64,000 bases of DNA from Azolla caroliniana (Eukaryota > Polypodiophyta), in assembly GCA_043228905.1 (NCBI GenBank), contig JBHGNT010000002.1, positions 6,758,001-6,822,000 of the forward strand. The letters run 5' to 3'. Shown one piece after another: positions 23,780 to 36,142 of the stretch. The stretch's first letter is position 1. Every line of letters begins with the position of its first letter. The notes beneath the pieces were generated by a model that was not told the origin of the DNA, made no database searches, and saw nothing but the letters and a program-made list of their open reading frames with translations. A program made the translations under genes and the position numbers.

Positions 23780-26700
23780 TTGCAAAGAGCTGAAGTTTGA
23801 AGCCTCGTTATTATTATTATTATTATTATTTTAAAAAGAAATTGCCCCTTTTTAAAAAAGAAAGAAGAAGGTATTTTAGGGTAGGAGAGCTTCAAATTTC
23901 AGCCCTTTTTTTTCTCTATCTCTCTCTCTCTCTTCTCTTTGTATTTGTTTTTTTCTTGCTCTTAAGAAGTTAATAGAATCCAAATCTATAATAATAATAA
24001 AAAACATGTGTCTATGTGTGTACATGGGTTTATCCATTAATCCTTTTTTCTTTTGTTATAAAATGGCATCATTGAGATGCCCTTCTTATGCCTATATACT
24101 GTATCATTCATATTCGTTAGGTGAATTCTTTGCTAGTCGCTACCTAAATCGGGGTAGTGTCATGGTTGAACTTCTAATAAGGAATTCAAAATTTATAGAT
24201 AACATAGGCCAATCGTCAAGAGAGAGGAGAGGAAGAGTTATTTGTGTTCCTCCAACATTCATTCTTCGTAACTCCAGTATGTTGCACCTTAATATGTCAA
24301 TGTGCCCATGAGATATATATACATATTCCTTTTATTGTACATTACCCATTGGGGGCACCCGAGGTTACCGTCCCCAAAAGTCAAATTATTATCATCTCTA
24401 AAAATCAAACACATAACCAATGAAACCTAATGTGAAACATTTTCACGTATCGTGTGAACATGTCAAAGTTAATAAGTTATTCTCAAAGGTAGAAAGAAGC
24501 TCGAATTTTATCGATGGTAGAGGATAAGACATCCTTGACACACAATGTTTCTCACGTCATAAGAAGTGAACGATGTGTCTTGCATAAGCTTGTTAAACAT
24601 ATTCGATCAACACTTGAATAGAAGAAGTGCATTGACATTCATAATTAAAGAGACCAAAGTTGTTTATGGGACCAAAACAATGAGAATATAATAGCTTTCT
24701 TGCTTGTTCATGAAAACTATAGGAATTTGCTTATTTAGAGTACTCTAGCAATAGGCTTTAGCGAGTTGTGGGGCATGTGGTATGTGGGGAGGTGAGCTAG
24801 AATTTGGTGTCCCTATGTTGTTTCGATGGATGTGGGAGTGCCCTCTCGCTACTATGCTTATTTGTGATACCCAAACTCCATGAATTGAATCCCAAACACT
24901 TTTGATCCTCTAAATCGCATGACATTATGATAATGGTCTAGGCTCCTTTCAGAACAAATTGTAGCACATAATGCACCACAATATATTATATCCTTACATA
25001 TAGACTCAATGCTCCCTCGACTCTATGTCTAGAAACCTACTAGCAAAACTCAATGGTCCCCTTTCTTGAGTCAGTGGGCCTCCATATAAGATGGGACTAT
25101 CACGTCCTTACTAGGATTTGTATAAAACATTCTCATTTGTAAAATTTTATAACTAATGGAAGGAGTTTTTTGAAAAAAAACATATTACATGTAAGTGATG
25201 TGTGACCCCATTAGAGCCGTCCAATAAATATCAATTATTGCCTTTGGCGTTGTATGGTCATTGCCTTTTGCACAAATGCTCATTTTGTTATTGATTTATA
25301 AAGCATGAATCATATACATGATGAATATTACATGGACCTCCAAGTTCGAGCATTTGGTTTTCTGTCGGCGTTACGAAAGCTATCCCATGAATCTTATGGT
25401 GTACTACATGACCATTGCCTATATTTCCATCTAACCTACTCTAAATGTTCCAGAGTTGTGCAAAAACATCCATTGAATATTTTAGGTTTGATTCTTTTTC
25501 CCTTTGTACATGATCTTTACGCTATATGTTGTACATATTGGAACAAAGAGAGCTACCCACATAGCTAGCTTTTTGACACTACATTCTTCTATATTATTAG
25601 AGGTTGAATAAAAAATGAGGTCTATTCATATTGAAAACATTCTCTTTCAAATGTTTTTTTGGTTTACAAAACTTATAAAATACGTTATTTAACGTAATCG
25701 TCATCAATGTTGCATTTTCTTCCGCTTAACATGTTCGAGTCCATTCACTTGTAATGTCCAATTTGTAACGCTTTTGCTTAACTTTTGCAAGTATTTTTTC
25801 TTTATATCCTTATGTTGATGAATTTTGGAATTAACAAGGTTGAAAACAAAAGAAACCCTTATGTTTTCCTTTCATTTCTTCTTGTTATCTACTAATAAGA
25901 GAACATTTCACAAAAGTTCAACTCTTTAAGAGCAATAAGGAATGTGTGTGCATTGATGTGTTGTAAAATGTGTTCATGGGTCGTTGTCTCACATTGTTCA
26001 TATAATTATTATTATATGTTATTATTATGCATGAACACGTGAAAACTTCATTAAAACTTGATTGATTGCGATAGCATTAATGAGGTTACACAAGTTTTTT
26101 CTTTGTGATCCAAGATGGGTATATGATATGTGACCTTACATTATTTAATGCGTGGATTGAGGGTGAGCGGATCATCAATTGACCCAAGGCCTTTGAAAAT
26201 ATCACCCTAACATGTAACTTGGTACAGGTGGAATTATTGGCAAGATTGACAAAAATGTTTGTCCTCATCAAAATTGTACATTTTGTATTTAAATATATAA
26301 TTAGTTGCTAAAGTGATTGTATTATATAAACTACATAATCAATTATAATATTATAGGTTGTATGTGACGTCTCTAAAAGTTACCGTAAACATAAAAATGT
26401 AAAGTTTAAATAAATTAATACACCTTTTGTAGTTTCTAGGTCTCACTAACTAATAAGTTATATATACCTTATATATAAGATGGGACTAACTTGTATATCT
26501 TGTATTAGTTAACTTGTAAACAAATACGATTATCCTTTATCATTCCAAACAACGTATAATATGGAGTCATGATCAACAAGGAATGGGTGCATTTACATAC
26601 GCATATGCAGAAGATGCACCTTGGGAAAAACCCTTGTAACTTATGGGACAAAATTGCACACATCCAAAAACAGTTGGTCAAGCATTTGTGCCAATGTGAA

Positions 26701-27836
26701 TGGACCATACATAGGGGTTTGATCCTCCCTATAATAATGTGTTTGGACTTGCACGTCAAAATAATTCCTTGCTTAGAAAGATTGAAACTTAGATGTCCTT
26801 GGAATTCTATGTTGCGCGTCATGTCCTAAAGCCTCGTGGAGATATCCTTTATCTTATGAATATATTCATGTATATTTATTATACCTTTCATGTGCATCAA
26901 TAGTAGGGTGTTCTAAGACGTTATCGAGAAAACAAAAACATAAGTTGTGTTGAATGAAGACCTCAAAACTTTGACCCAATTGTAGATCGAAATGTAAGTT
27001 GGTCTAACAAAAACGAGATGCAATCGATATGATTGCATTTTATTAGTTGGGTGTGTAATTATTAGCAAATTGAGCACCAATCGTTCAAGTGAATTACTAC
27101 TTTACAAATAAGGAGACGTTCCCTAATCCAGACAAGACAACCTATATATTTGATGAAATTAAATGAAGAATACAAACCAACCGCAAAAAGGTAGGAAGAT
27201 GTTCATTGTTTCGTTTAACTAGAGATATATAAATAACAAGATATTAAGCTCAAGAATTAAGATGTACAATTATTAGGTAATCCTAATGGTGACAATTTCC
27301 AATAATCATGCGGATTGACTCAACATGACACTCATAGTTTTGTTGCAATCTTTGGTGTTAATAGCATTAAAGGATTTGGTATATGTACTTGGTGGTATTT
27401 TGGGACTTATAGTGAACTTGAAGGGAATTTGGGATCATTTTATCTTAATACTATGTAGGGTTCCACCTAAGACTTCAAATACAATGATTGCCCCTTTTTA
27501 TTGTTTTGTGTCCTAAGTTACAATAAAAGACACTAACCAATGACAATATTAGCATTGAATCCATTTGATTAGAAACCTCATCTAGATCTGTTGTAGATAT
27601 AGTTGATATAAGTCGCTTGAAACCGCATCCACATCCCGTCTAAACATTGATTTAATCCATGCGTGTTTGTAGAGCCTTTGGATTATCTTTCAATCTTAAC
27701 GAACAACTTTGACACTAACAAAAATGTAGGGGCACATGGAGAAATAAAGAAAAACTCAATAAAACAAACTTAGAGTTGTTATGTGCATAATAATGGTTTC
27801 TTATTCATATCTCATTCGTGAACATTGAAGCTTCTT

Positions 27837-27838
<2 letters not shown>
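23780..27838. other. AT-rich intergenic DNA, no gene recognised
   Basis: Contains an (ATT)n run near 23808-23830 and only short ORFs without motifs. No RNA gene or retroelement domain was recognised on either strand. Confidence 0.55.

Positions 27839-27900
<62 letters not shown>
27839..27900. repeat. (AG)n microsatellite
   Basis: About 30 perfect AG units. The Arg-Glu repeat ORF across it is a repeat artefact. Confidence 0.97.
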
Positions 27901-27902
<2 letters not shown>

Positions 27903-28019
27903 ATTTACATTTACAAATAAAAGAGCAAATGTGGATTGATTGGTGTTTACGGGGTTGGACGTCGTTTTTACTAGTGATTTCTAATCTTTTGCTCCGTTCA
28001 GTCTCTTTGTCTCTTTGAC

Positions 28020-28230
28020 GACTATCATCTAAGGCTAAAGAAGTTTGGAAAATACATAACTCTAATCATGGATGGTGTATCAAAGGTCTTCATTTGGAGA
28101 GTTCTAATTGGGGTTTTGCCTATGGAATTAGCTCTAAAGCAATGTGGACTAGCAACGGACAATTGCTTCTTTTGCACTGCTTCATATTATACAACGCCCA
28201 ATTTCTTGTCAAATTTGGAGTTACATTTCT
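28020..28230 (+). pseudogene. LINE-type RT zinc-binding (zf-RVT) remnant
   Basis: The stretch VSKVFIWRVLIGVLPMELAL followed by a short C..CF pair (DNCFFC) resembles the zinc-binding domain found downstream of reverse transcriptase in plant LINEs (KxFxWRxLxxxLP...C..C). Only this short piece is recognisable and no RT domain is seen upstream, so it is a truncated relic. It may derive from the same kind of LINE as 40785-43401, but they do not overlap and this cannot be shown. Confidence 0.4.
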
Positions 28231-28832
28231 CAAATTTGGCAAGTTTTATCATGGTGTTATTTGACGCCAAGATAGTGGGTGTTTGCACAATTCACATATG
28301 TTGACTCAACATTAGTGATGGAGATCGTTTTTCATATGTTTGAGATATTAGGGATTGAGTCATAATTGTGCTATGCGCTATGCTTTTGTATTTGATTGTA
28401 GACGTGGAGTCAAAGCATATCTATGAAAGTTGAAGGGACTCCTAATGCCACAGTGTTCTTTATTGCCAATTGGAGCAAGTGGAAATTCTTTCCTCAATGA
28501 AGTGTTCGTCTTGCATATTGGCAATTCAACATGTTGCAATACCCATGTAGTTTAGTGGGTGTCCATACTCCATTTGTGACGCCCATTGTAAGTAGTGTTT
28601 TTCACACACATTTGTTAATATAGATGTGTGTTTTCACCAGAGAGAGAGAGATGCGAGGGAGCAACAAAGGTGGTCATGGTGAATATCAAGAAGAAAACAA
28701 AGAAAAACAATTATTCCTCATATTTGGTTTCACACATAATGTGGATGGATTCTTTGATTAGCCAAGAAAATAACGAAATCTCTAGGGTTTAATGTATTTT
28801 TTTCTTGATGTTTATCTTTATCATGATGGTTT

Positions 28833-29290
28833 TTGCCCCACTCACGTATAACAAATTGAATCTTAAAGTGGATGGTGGAAATTGTAATCCAACTTGGCAA
28901 TTTGTATTTATGCATACCATCCAAGGTTGATCAAGAACTCATTGAGTATACCAATATTGTTTATGCTTGGTCATTTGCAATTGCATAGAGGATGTGACAA
29001 CAAGTCACGAGTATCTATTGTGATGTAGGCTCCATGAAATTTCTATGAAAGTAACTACTAAGAATACAAGTTCAATTACCATGGTTGATATTAATTAACT
29101 ATATAAGTAATTTCACCTCATTCACATATGACCAATTAAATCCCAATGTGCGCAAATTGTTTCTATGTGTACCATGCAAGCCTAATTAAGTTCTCACTTG
29201 GATACACCTAATGTTATTTATGCATGATCTGTGCTATTTCATAGAGGATGTAAGAGTAAGTCATAAGCATCTATTGTGGTAGAAGCTCCA
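28833..29290. repeat. Diverged direct duplication (about 260-bp spacing)
   Basis: The segment at 28917-29033 recurs at 29175-29291, with GCATAGAGGATGT / TTCATAGAGGATGT and GTATCTATTGTG / GCATCTATTGTG as landmarks. Upstream flanks also match weakly (CACTCACGTATAACAAATT / CATTCACATATGACCAATT). Confidence 0.6.
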
Positions 29291-29693
29291 CAATGTTTTA
29301 TGACTTAACAACTTAAGTACAAGTTTGGTTTGGTTAAGGTAATTTGTAAATATTTCACTTTGGGTTGGGGGTTCAAGGGTTTGGTTCAAGCCTTTAACTA
29401 ACAATCGACAACAATTCGGTTTGAACTAAATTGAACTGCGAAACCGTGACTTAACGGTTTAAACGGTTCGGTTCGGTTCGGTTTCATGACTTAACACAAT
29501 GTTTTATGACTTAACAACTTAAGTACAAGTTTGGTTTGGTTAAGGTAATTTGTAAATATTTCACTTTGGGTTGGGGGTTCAAGGGTTTGGTTCAAGCCTT
29601 TAACTAACAATCGACAACAATTCGGTTTGAACTAAATTGAACCGCGAAACCGCGACTTAACGGTTTAAACGGTTCGGTTCGGTTCGGTTTCAA
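29291..29693. repeat. 206-bp tandem duplication, nearly identical copies
   Basis: Copies begin CAATGTTTTATGACTTAACA at 29291 and 29497 and differ at only about two positions up to the GGTTCGGTTCGGTTC stretch. The unit is rich in CGGTTY and TTAACGGTTTAAACGG, and related CGGTTT/AAACCG sequence continues to about 30130. Confidence 0.93.
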
Positions 29694-32600
29694 CAGTTAG
29701 AAACCGCGGTTTAAAAGGGTTTTTATTTTTTTATTTTTTAAAGTTTTTAAAAAATGTTAAAATATTGTTTTTAAACAATCTTTTCATTTTTAGACCTTAT
29801 TCTCACATTTTAGAAACATCTTTAAAATTAAAACTTTTAAAAATTTAAAAATTTAAAAATAAAATTTGACCTAAGTTGAAAACCGAAACCGAACCACGAA
29901 ACCGCAGTTTTATCAGTTTGAAATTTCTTTTTAGTTTCTTTTGAGTTTTTAAAAAGATAACACTTTCTTGAAAAATTGAAAATTGAGTGTGCAATCACCA
30001 ACAATTCAATTTGAGCTAAAACTAAACTACAAAATCGTGGTTTAACAACCTAATGATTTGGTTCAAACAATTATAGTTTAAATGGTTTTGTGGTTTGATT
30101 AAACATGGTTTAAGATTCAAAAAAATTAAACGGTTTGAGTTTGAGACTCCCAAATCGAACAAAACCTTTGTTGATTACCAGTGTCAACTAACTATTAAAG
30201 GGATGCTTTTAATATATTTCGAAATTAAAATTTGTTGTAAGTTTGATAGTAATGAAGTGTGGAGAAACATCAAATAATTACCAAAATTCCCCTATATATC
30301 CAAAATAATGCCCTTTGCAGGAGTAAAATTTCAAGACTACATAGGAAATCCACATACATTTTTGACATTTTTCCTTGTAATATATTGGAGGCATGGCTTT
30401 AGTAATTAAGGAATTCTATTAATAAGTGATTAAGTCTGATTTAATATTAGAGTAATAATAAAAATGGATACAGTGAAATATAATAACTTTTTATTCCACT
30501 TGCTTCTAATTAGTCATTTGATTACATCTACTACAAGACCTTTAACATAAGACATATTAATGTCAAGTTTTGGCACTACCCTTTCGAGTTTAAATGTTAA
30601 CTAAGCCTTTGCTCATCACATTGTCAAGATAGACACGTGTCTTTGACCACACTTCGACACGACAATGTGTTCTGAAACGCAATAAATTAGTTGAGTGCTT
30701 CCTAGTAAATATGTGATAGTTGTTAAGTGTGTAAAAAAAGAGTGGATGATCCAATGAACAAGGAACCATTATCCAATTGTGTTGAAGATCCACATGCATG
30801 CAAGGATTCAACTCTAGTGAGCCTCCTATGTACATCCAACCTACAAATGAAAATCCTCTCTCACTCATTGGGCTCTAGTGTTACAAAAGTAACCTCTTCT
30901 TTTGGAAAAGTCCTTATGGTTGTCATATAATATTACATCCTTGAGGAACAAAATTGGTTTAACAAAGATGACCTTGTGAAGTGAGGATGTATTCTCATGT
31001 GGATGTCATTCATGATTAAATGTGAAGGAGAGTAGTCTTCGGTTGATTCCGAATCTCGGGTTTAAATGACTAAGTACATTTCAAAGTTTTTCGAGTTATA
31101 AGTTTCGGTAGTGCCATGTTTGTAAGCCATTAGGCATGAGTTGTCATATTCGTGATACACATGAGAGCCATGCAAAAGGAATTCTTCAAATAGTTATTGG
31201 TCAAGCGGTAAAAATAGGAAACTTTTATACGCATCTTGAACAAGAATAAAAATCTTAGTGACAACCTTGCCCACAACCTCGAGATACCTTGACAAAGTTA
31301 TATCAAGGGCTTGCTACGAGTGAGTGATACTTTTTGGGTGTTTTTGCACCGATGGTATTTTCCTATTGGTTGTGGTACTGTCTACGCACGTTATGACAAA
31401 ACACTTGATAGTGTATATCCGATCCGTGAACCTCTTTATAATTTGTGGTACAAGTCATTTTATGAAAAACATATTTCGGAAGATTTATGTTGATGTTGTT
31501 TCCTTTCTTTTGGAAATTTGTCAATTTAGATAAAACAGGGAAAACTTTTCCAAAAGAGAATTTCTGCAAAAGCACAACACGGAAGATCAAAAGGTGTAAG
31601 AGAATATGTGTGTGCATTTAATGTGAACATAGTGATAGTTAACTATGTGTTGAAGATGCAACAATGTACGTGAACAAGAAAACATTGCAATATGCTTGCG
31701 AAAGCAAAGAAAGTGAAGGAAAAAAAAGGAGTATGTGAATGTGTCCTAAAACCCTTGGGGTTTGAACTTTGGAATATAAAGCAAAAAAGAATCTTCTTGC
31801 CTCTTTCTAGAAAAGGTCTAGTGTTGCTGCCACTTTTAGGTATATAATTATGTTTGAAGTTTCCACATATATTAACGTAATCACAAGCTTACAATTACAT
31901 TCCCCATCACTAATACCATGTATTGCCTTTTACATTTTTTGGATTTGATTCCATAATTTCATCGATATCGGCCCATTAGTGGTTGGGCCCATAACCACAT
32001 GATAGTAAAGCACAATCTTTAACACTACATTATGATGTAAAAGAGAAGATTTGCGCCTTTTTTCTTCCACACTATGTAAAAGCAAAATGGAACTAGGGTT
32101 TCTATGTTTAAGATGAGGTTTGAATATTTTTGAAATAGAATTCAGGCACTTATTTTAAAGTGAGACTTTTAGTCTAAAAGTTATACCATTTTTTATTATT
32201 GTAACACTTATTTTTAAATATATTATATCTTGAACCTCATATGTACCTCCATTGCTAGCCCTAAAAATAATGCTTATCCATAGAGTGTCACAAAAATTCA
32301 TAGGAAGAATGAATTAATTACAAAGTTGTGTGGCTAAACAAGCTAACAAACCTTATATAACTAGAACACAACATAAAGGACGGAGTTTCCTACATTTACC
32401 TTTTTTCCAGGTTTCTTTACATGCCTCTTCTAAGATCAAACCTTGAACCTCTTTTATCTATACCTAGTCAATAAATATTATGCTTTTGTTTTTAATACTT
32501 CTTTTCTAGAAAGAAACTACTTCCCATCAGTTAGGTGAATCACATATACAAATTAGGCAATGTACACTTTAGTTTTTTACATTTGCATCATCCTTGCTTC

Positions 32601-32750
32601 CTACCTCTTGTTCCATTATTTCCATCATCAATAAGCCACTCTTCACCACTTACTTCTCATCAATAATTTGCTCATGGAAAGAGACCTTGTGCTTATTTGC
32701 AAGTGTGCAACATCAATTTCATGACATTGTTTCATACCTCCACAAGCTAA
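29694..32750. other. AT-rich intergenic DNA, no gene recognised
   Basis: The first 450 bp are AAACCG/CGGTTT-rich and probably belong to the repeat on the left. The remainder has only short unremarkable ORFs. Confidence 0.55.
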
Positions 32751-32752
32751 TT

Positions 32753-33000
32753 GGTTTGGTTTTCTAGACTAATGAACCTTTTTGGAGTCTTCTCCCTTCA
32801 TATCATTTCACACGTCCAAGCATGAAATCGTAATCAATTTGGTCTTTCAAATCAATATACGAATTTGGAGGTTTTTCCCATCATAACATTTCACACCTTC
32901 AAATAGTAACTCCTAAGTGGTTTGGTCTTCTAAAATACATGAACCTTTTTTGGAATCTTTCTTTTCACACACTATCCCTAAGTACAATAACAATCTCAAA
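32753..33000. repeat. About 83-bp imperfect tandem repeat x3
   Basis: Units start near 32753, 32836 and 32919 with TTTGGT(C/T)TTCTA/CAA, then a GAACCTTTTTGGA-like core and TTTCACAC. Confidence 0.6.
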
Positions 33001-34940
33001 TAGAACCAATGCTCCCTCATTAAGCCAACACATTTTCCTACGAACAACCTCTAGGTCCAAAAAGTAGAATTAAGGGGAAGGAATTCCTTTCTCGAATATG
33101 ACCAAGCATACTGAAATGAGATACAAAATTTCAATTGGACAAAAATGTAATTATATTCTTCTATCCTCGATGGTGCGTGAATAGTGGACTATATATAGTT
33201 AATTGTTGTTTACAAATGATATTGTAGTACTCTTCATTATTAAATGGTAAAGGTGTTTCCCTTGTATGCAATGGGTCTATGTTTGCGAGCATATATTAAC
33301 CAAATTAGACACTAATTGTGTGCATATAGACTACAGTGACTAAAATGTAGCATTTGGGTTGGGTATGACAAACTTGCAAGGAGATGCTTTTCAACTAAAG
33401 TTCTAATGGGCTTTGCTTAATCTCCCTTTATTTCCGTGCTAATATTAGTCAAAACAAAAAATTGCCTGCTTTCTAATATGTTGGACTACTTGATAGAGAA
33501 AGAAGAAGAAGAAGATTTTAGTTAGTGTACGATAAATAAGTGAGATCAATTATGAAGGATTGGATAGTCTACGCAAGGCCTACCCGAGAAAGGGATCGAA
33601 GTTGTGTATATTTTAACTAATGAGGTATATTCTTTTTTGGAAAATAGAAAAGAAAAGAAGAAGATTTTAGTTAATATCTTTTTCCAAAAAGGGAAAATTA
33701 TTTTAGTATTGAAACTAGAGAAAATTTCCACTTTTGAGCATATTGAACATGACTTGAAAAATAAGATTTTGAGTAATTCAAGAGAATTAGTTCTTAAAGC
33801 AGTAATTAGCTTATAAAATTATGTATAGCAATGCAAGATTTAATTGATAGCATCAATCGACAAATGTTTGAAAAGTAGTGTTGACAAGGATGGCCATTTG
33901 CAATGGGTGGAATCCAAGTAAATAAATGTAAACAAATTGTGAAAACCGCGTTTAACGAGCTTGTTAGTTAGTACGACCTTTGTAGCTACCCAAAGGTGCA
34001 CATTTGAAACTTTTGATGAGGCAATGCCGCTAAATTCAAATTTTGTGTTGGAGGTGGGTCGACAATGTTGTCGTGAACCCAACGAGAAAATCATGTTTAC
34101 CCTCTATTTTTCCCCTCCATTATTCAATGCTTCATGTGGGGTTATGTTCTACTTGTATATGAATGTGAATCCGACTTTAATATTAGAATTTCACTTTTCA
34201 TTTACCAAAATGAACTTTCGTGGAACCTACCTACAAGTGTCCTCTCTTTATGCATAGGCAACTACTGGGATTGGTGCTATAGGTAATACGATATGTACAT
34301 TGTACCTAATTGATATTTTTATCCTATATTAGTAGAGTGTGGATTTTCTCACATAGGGTTAACTTTACTTGCATCGGGTGTCATATAGAATACAATGTTG
34401 CAAGTAAATTGTTCCATGATAAAGGTATACAATAATGTCGGAAAAGGTGAAAGGGGTTGATGTCTGATAGATCCGGTAGCAGTAAAGGCGAATTCATCAA
34501 TAACGTTTTGCCTGTTACCAAATGGTGAAACAAAACGAGTCGCTCGAACTACATTTCGAGCGAGGCCGCAATGATTAATGGTGCACAACGATCGAACGAA
34601 ATGAGATTTTCACGAGAAGATAGTTAAGTTCGACTAATTTCCCATCGCCATAAAGAATGTATACCATCAAAAGGTTCGACTGAAATGTGGTATAAGACTT
34701 TGGTTTTGGATGCTATTGCCCAACAAGTTGTTGCGGACCATGTCTTCGGAGTCTTTGTCTTAGTTCACAAGGGGGAAGTAGACTAGTGCCAAGTTGCATG
34801 GGAATCCAATATCTTGAGACTAATAAATAACAAATAATTGAATAAAAATAAATAAATAATAGATATTATTATTATTATTATATTGTCGTTGTTTTTTATT
34901 TTGTTCATGCGTTTTATGATATTTTTCTTTGTCTGAGCCA
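33001..34940. other. Intergenic DNA, no gene recognised
   Basis: No recognisable gene. A slightly GC-richer patch at 34430-34620 has a 79-aa minus-strand ORF that I could not assign to any family. Confidence 0.5.
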
Positions 34941-34943
34941 CTT

Positions 34944-34966
34944 GGGGAGGGAGGGAGGGGGGGGGT
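34944..34966 (+). promoter_or_regulatory. G-quadruplex-forming motif
   Basis: Four or more runs of at least three G separated by single bases (GGGGAGGGAGGGAGGGGG) lie upstream of the promoter-like region of the MIR169 locus. Folding is predicted from the motif only. Confidence 0.6.
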
Positions 34967-34973
34967 TGATCTA

Positions 34974-35139
34974 CACGTGGCGCCATCCCATTGGATAAGA
35001 AGGCCAAAAAAGAAAAGACCCCACGACAAATCATGCTATATGTCGGGGGGCTTAATTCCCCAAAATAAATAAATAGTTTTTAATTAAATAATAATAAAAC
35101 AAAACCAATAATCTGCCCTTCCTCCTCCTTTAAATAGCC
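34974..35139 (+). promoter_or_regulatory. Promoter-like region upstream of the MIR169 locus
   Basis: It contains a G-box CACGTGG (34974-34980), an inverted CCAAT box ATTGG (34990-34994), a CCAAT at 35105-35109 and a TATA-like TTTAAATAG (35129-35137). A pyrimidine-rich stretch with repeated CCTTAATC follows. The spacing predicts a transcription start near 35165, about 240 nt before the miRNA arm. No ORF follows that would need this promoter. Confidence 0.5.
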
Positions 35140-35401
35140 TTTGGCCCTTTCAATCGAAGTAAAACAGAAATTTAACAATCTCCATTCATACCACTCCTTA
35201 ATCCCACCTTAATCCCTCCTTAATCACCCCTTAATCTTATACAATTACGAAAACCTCTAAAATCATCAGTTCCTTGATCTTTCGTATCTATCTATATTAA
35301 TTATACATTGATATTTCCTTTAAATTGAATCCTGGCCTCACGATGGATGGGGTTTTGGATTGGACGGCTGAGATGTGAAGGGTAGACATGATCATGGAAT
35401 G

Positions 35402-35422
35402 AAGCCAAGGATGACTTGCCGG
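35402..35422 (+). ncRNA. Predicted mature miR169 (5p arm)
   Basis: 21 nt with A at the 5' end, otherwise the canonical miR169 sequence. The 5p position agrees with other MIR169 genes. Confidence 0.75.
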
Positions 35423-35516
35423 ACGTGCCTACTTATGTAATTAATCCAAACTAGTGGGACACAAATCTATAATATAAACTTCCAAGAGCAACCTTTATAC
35501 ACGTTTATGTATCTCT

Positions 35517-35549
<33 letters not shown>

Positions 35550-36103
35550 GTGTGTGTGTGCCTGCACAATCATGGCCTCCTTCAATCGTATGCGTGCTTA
35601 TGTAGTCATCATCAACAATGAGTATTGTTGCCTAATTTGCATGTAAAACACAAATCACAGGTTGTTTTTAGTAGTGTTAGTGCCAGGTACCATGGTTCTA
35701 GCGCTTCGATTTGTGTTATTTGGTTATATTAAGTGTGTTGATTGATATTGTTATGGCTTACTACTACTTATAAAGTGTGCATAAACTTGGTTTTAGTAGA
35801 TAAATGTGTATATTCTATGGTTATGTTCAATATGTATACCATGGTCTTAGTACTCAAATGTGTGCATACCATGGGGTTAGTATGTAAAAATTGTGTCATT
35901 TTCTTACGTTTAGTGGTTTGGTTTATAGAAGGTAAGCGTAAATATAATCATGTTGTACATAATAGTTTGTTAGTTAGAAGAGTGTATACCACAATTTAGT
36001 ACTTACAATACAATTAGTAGGTTGGCTAGTTATCGAAGTTAAGAGTGTTACACTTAGTTATAGTTGGTAACTTGGTTGTTTAATTCATATGTCACGATAA
36101 TCG

Positions 36104-36124
36104 GCAAGTTGTTCCTTGGCTACA
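36104..36124 (+). ncRNA. Predicted miR169 star (3p arm)
   Basis: Complementary to the 5p arm, and placed to give 2-nt 3' overhangs. It resembles GGCAAGTTGT-type star sequences of the family. Confidence 0.6.
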
Positions 36125-36142
36125 TCTTATGGTCAACTTCAC

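Larger units (their letters stand above)
35385..36142 (+). ncRNA. MIR169: MIR169-like primary microRNA foldback with very long loop
   Basis: AGCCAAGGATGACTTGCCGG at 35403-35422 is the core of plant miR169, which targets NF-YA transcripts. The matching star-like arm GGCAAGTTGTTCCTTGGCTA lies at 36103-36122. The arms pair over GCCAAGGA..ACTTGCC with a 2-versus-3-nt internal bulge. Pairing continues outside (GATCATGGAATG with CATCTTATGGTC) and inside (TTATGTAATTAA with TTAATTCATATG) the duplex, which supports a real stem rather than a chance match. The loop of about 680 nt is far longer than usual for this family. It contains a TG-rich microsatellite (35518-35560) and imperfect ATACCATGG-containing repeats (35690-35900). 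A split or decayed tandem cluster is the alternative. Confidence 0.72.

Noticed and set aside
27818-28018. 66-aa ORF with Arg-Glu repeats
   Set aside because: It is a translation of the (AG)n microsatellite.
34349-34588. 79-aa minus ORF in a slightly GC-richer patch
   Set aside because: Looked like a possible gene fragment, but I could not tie it to any family.
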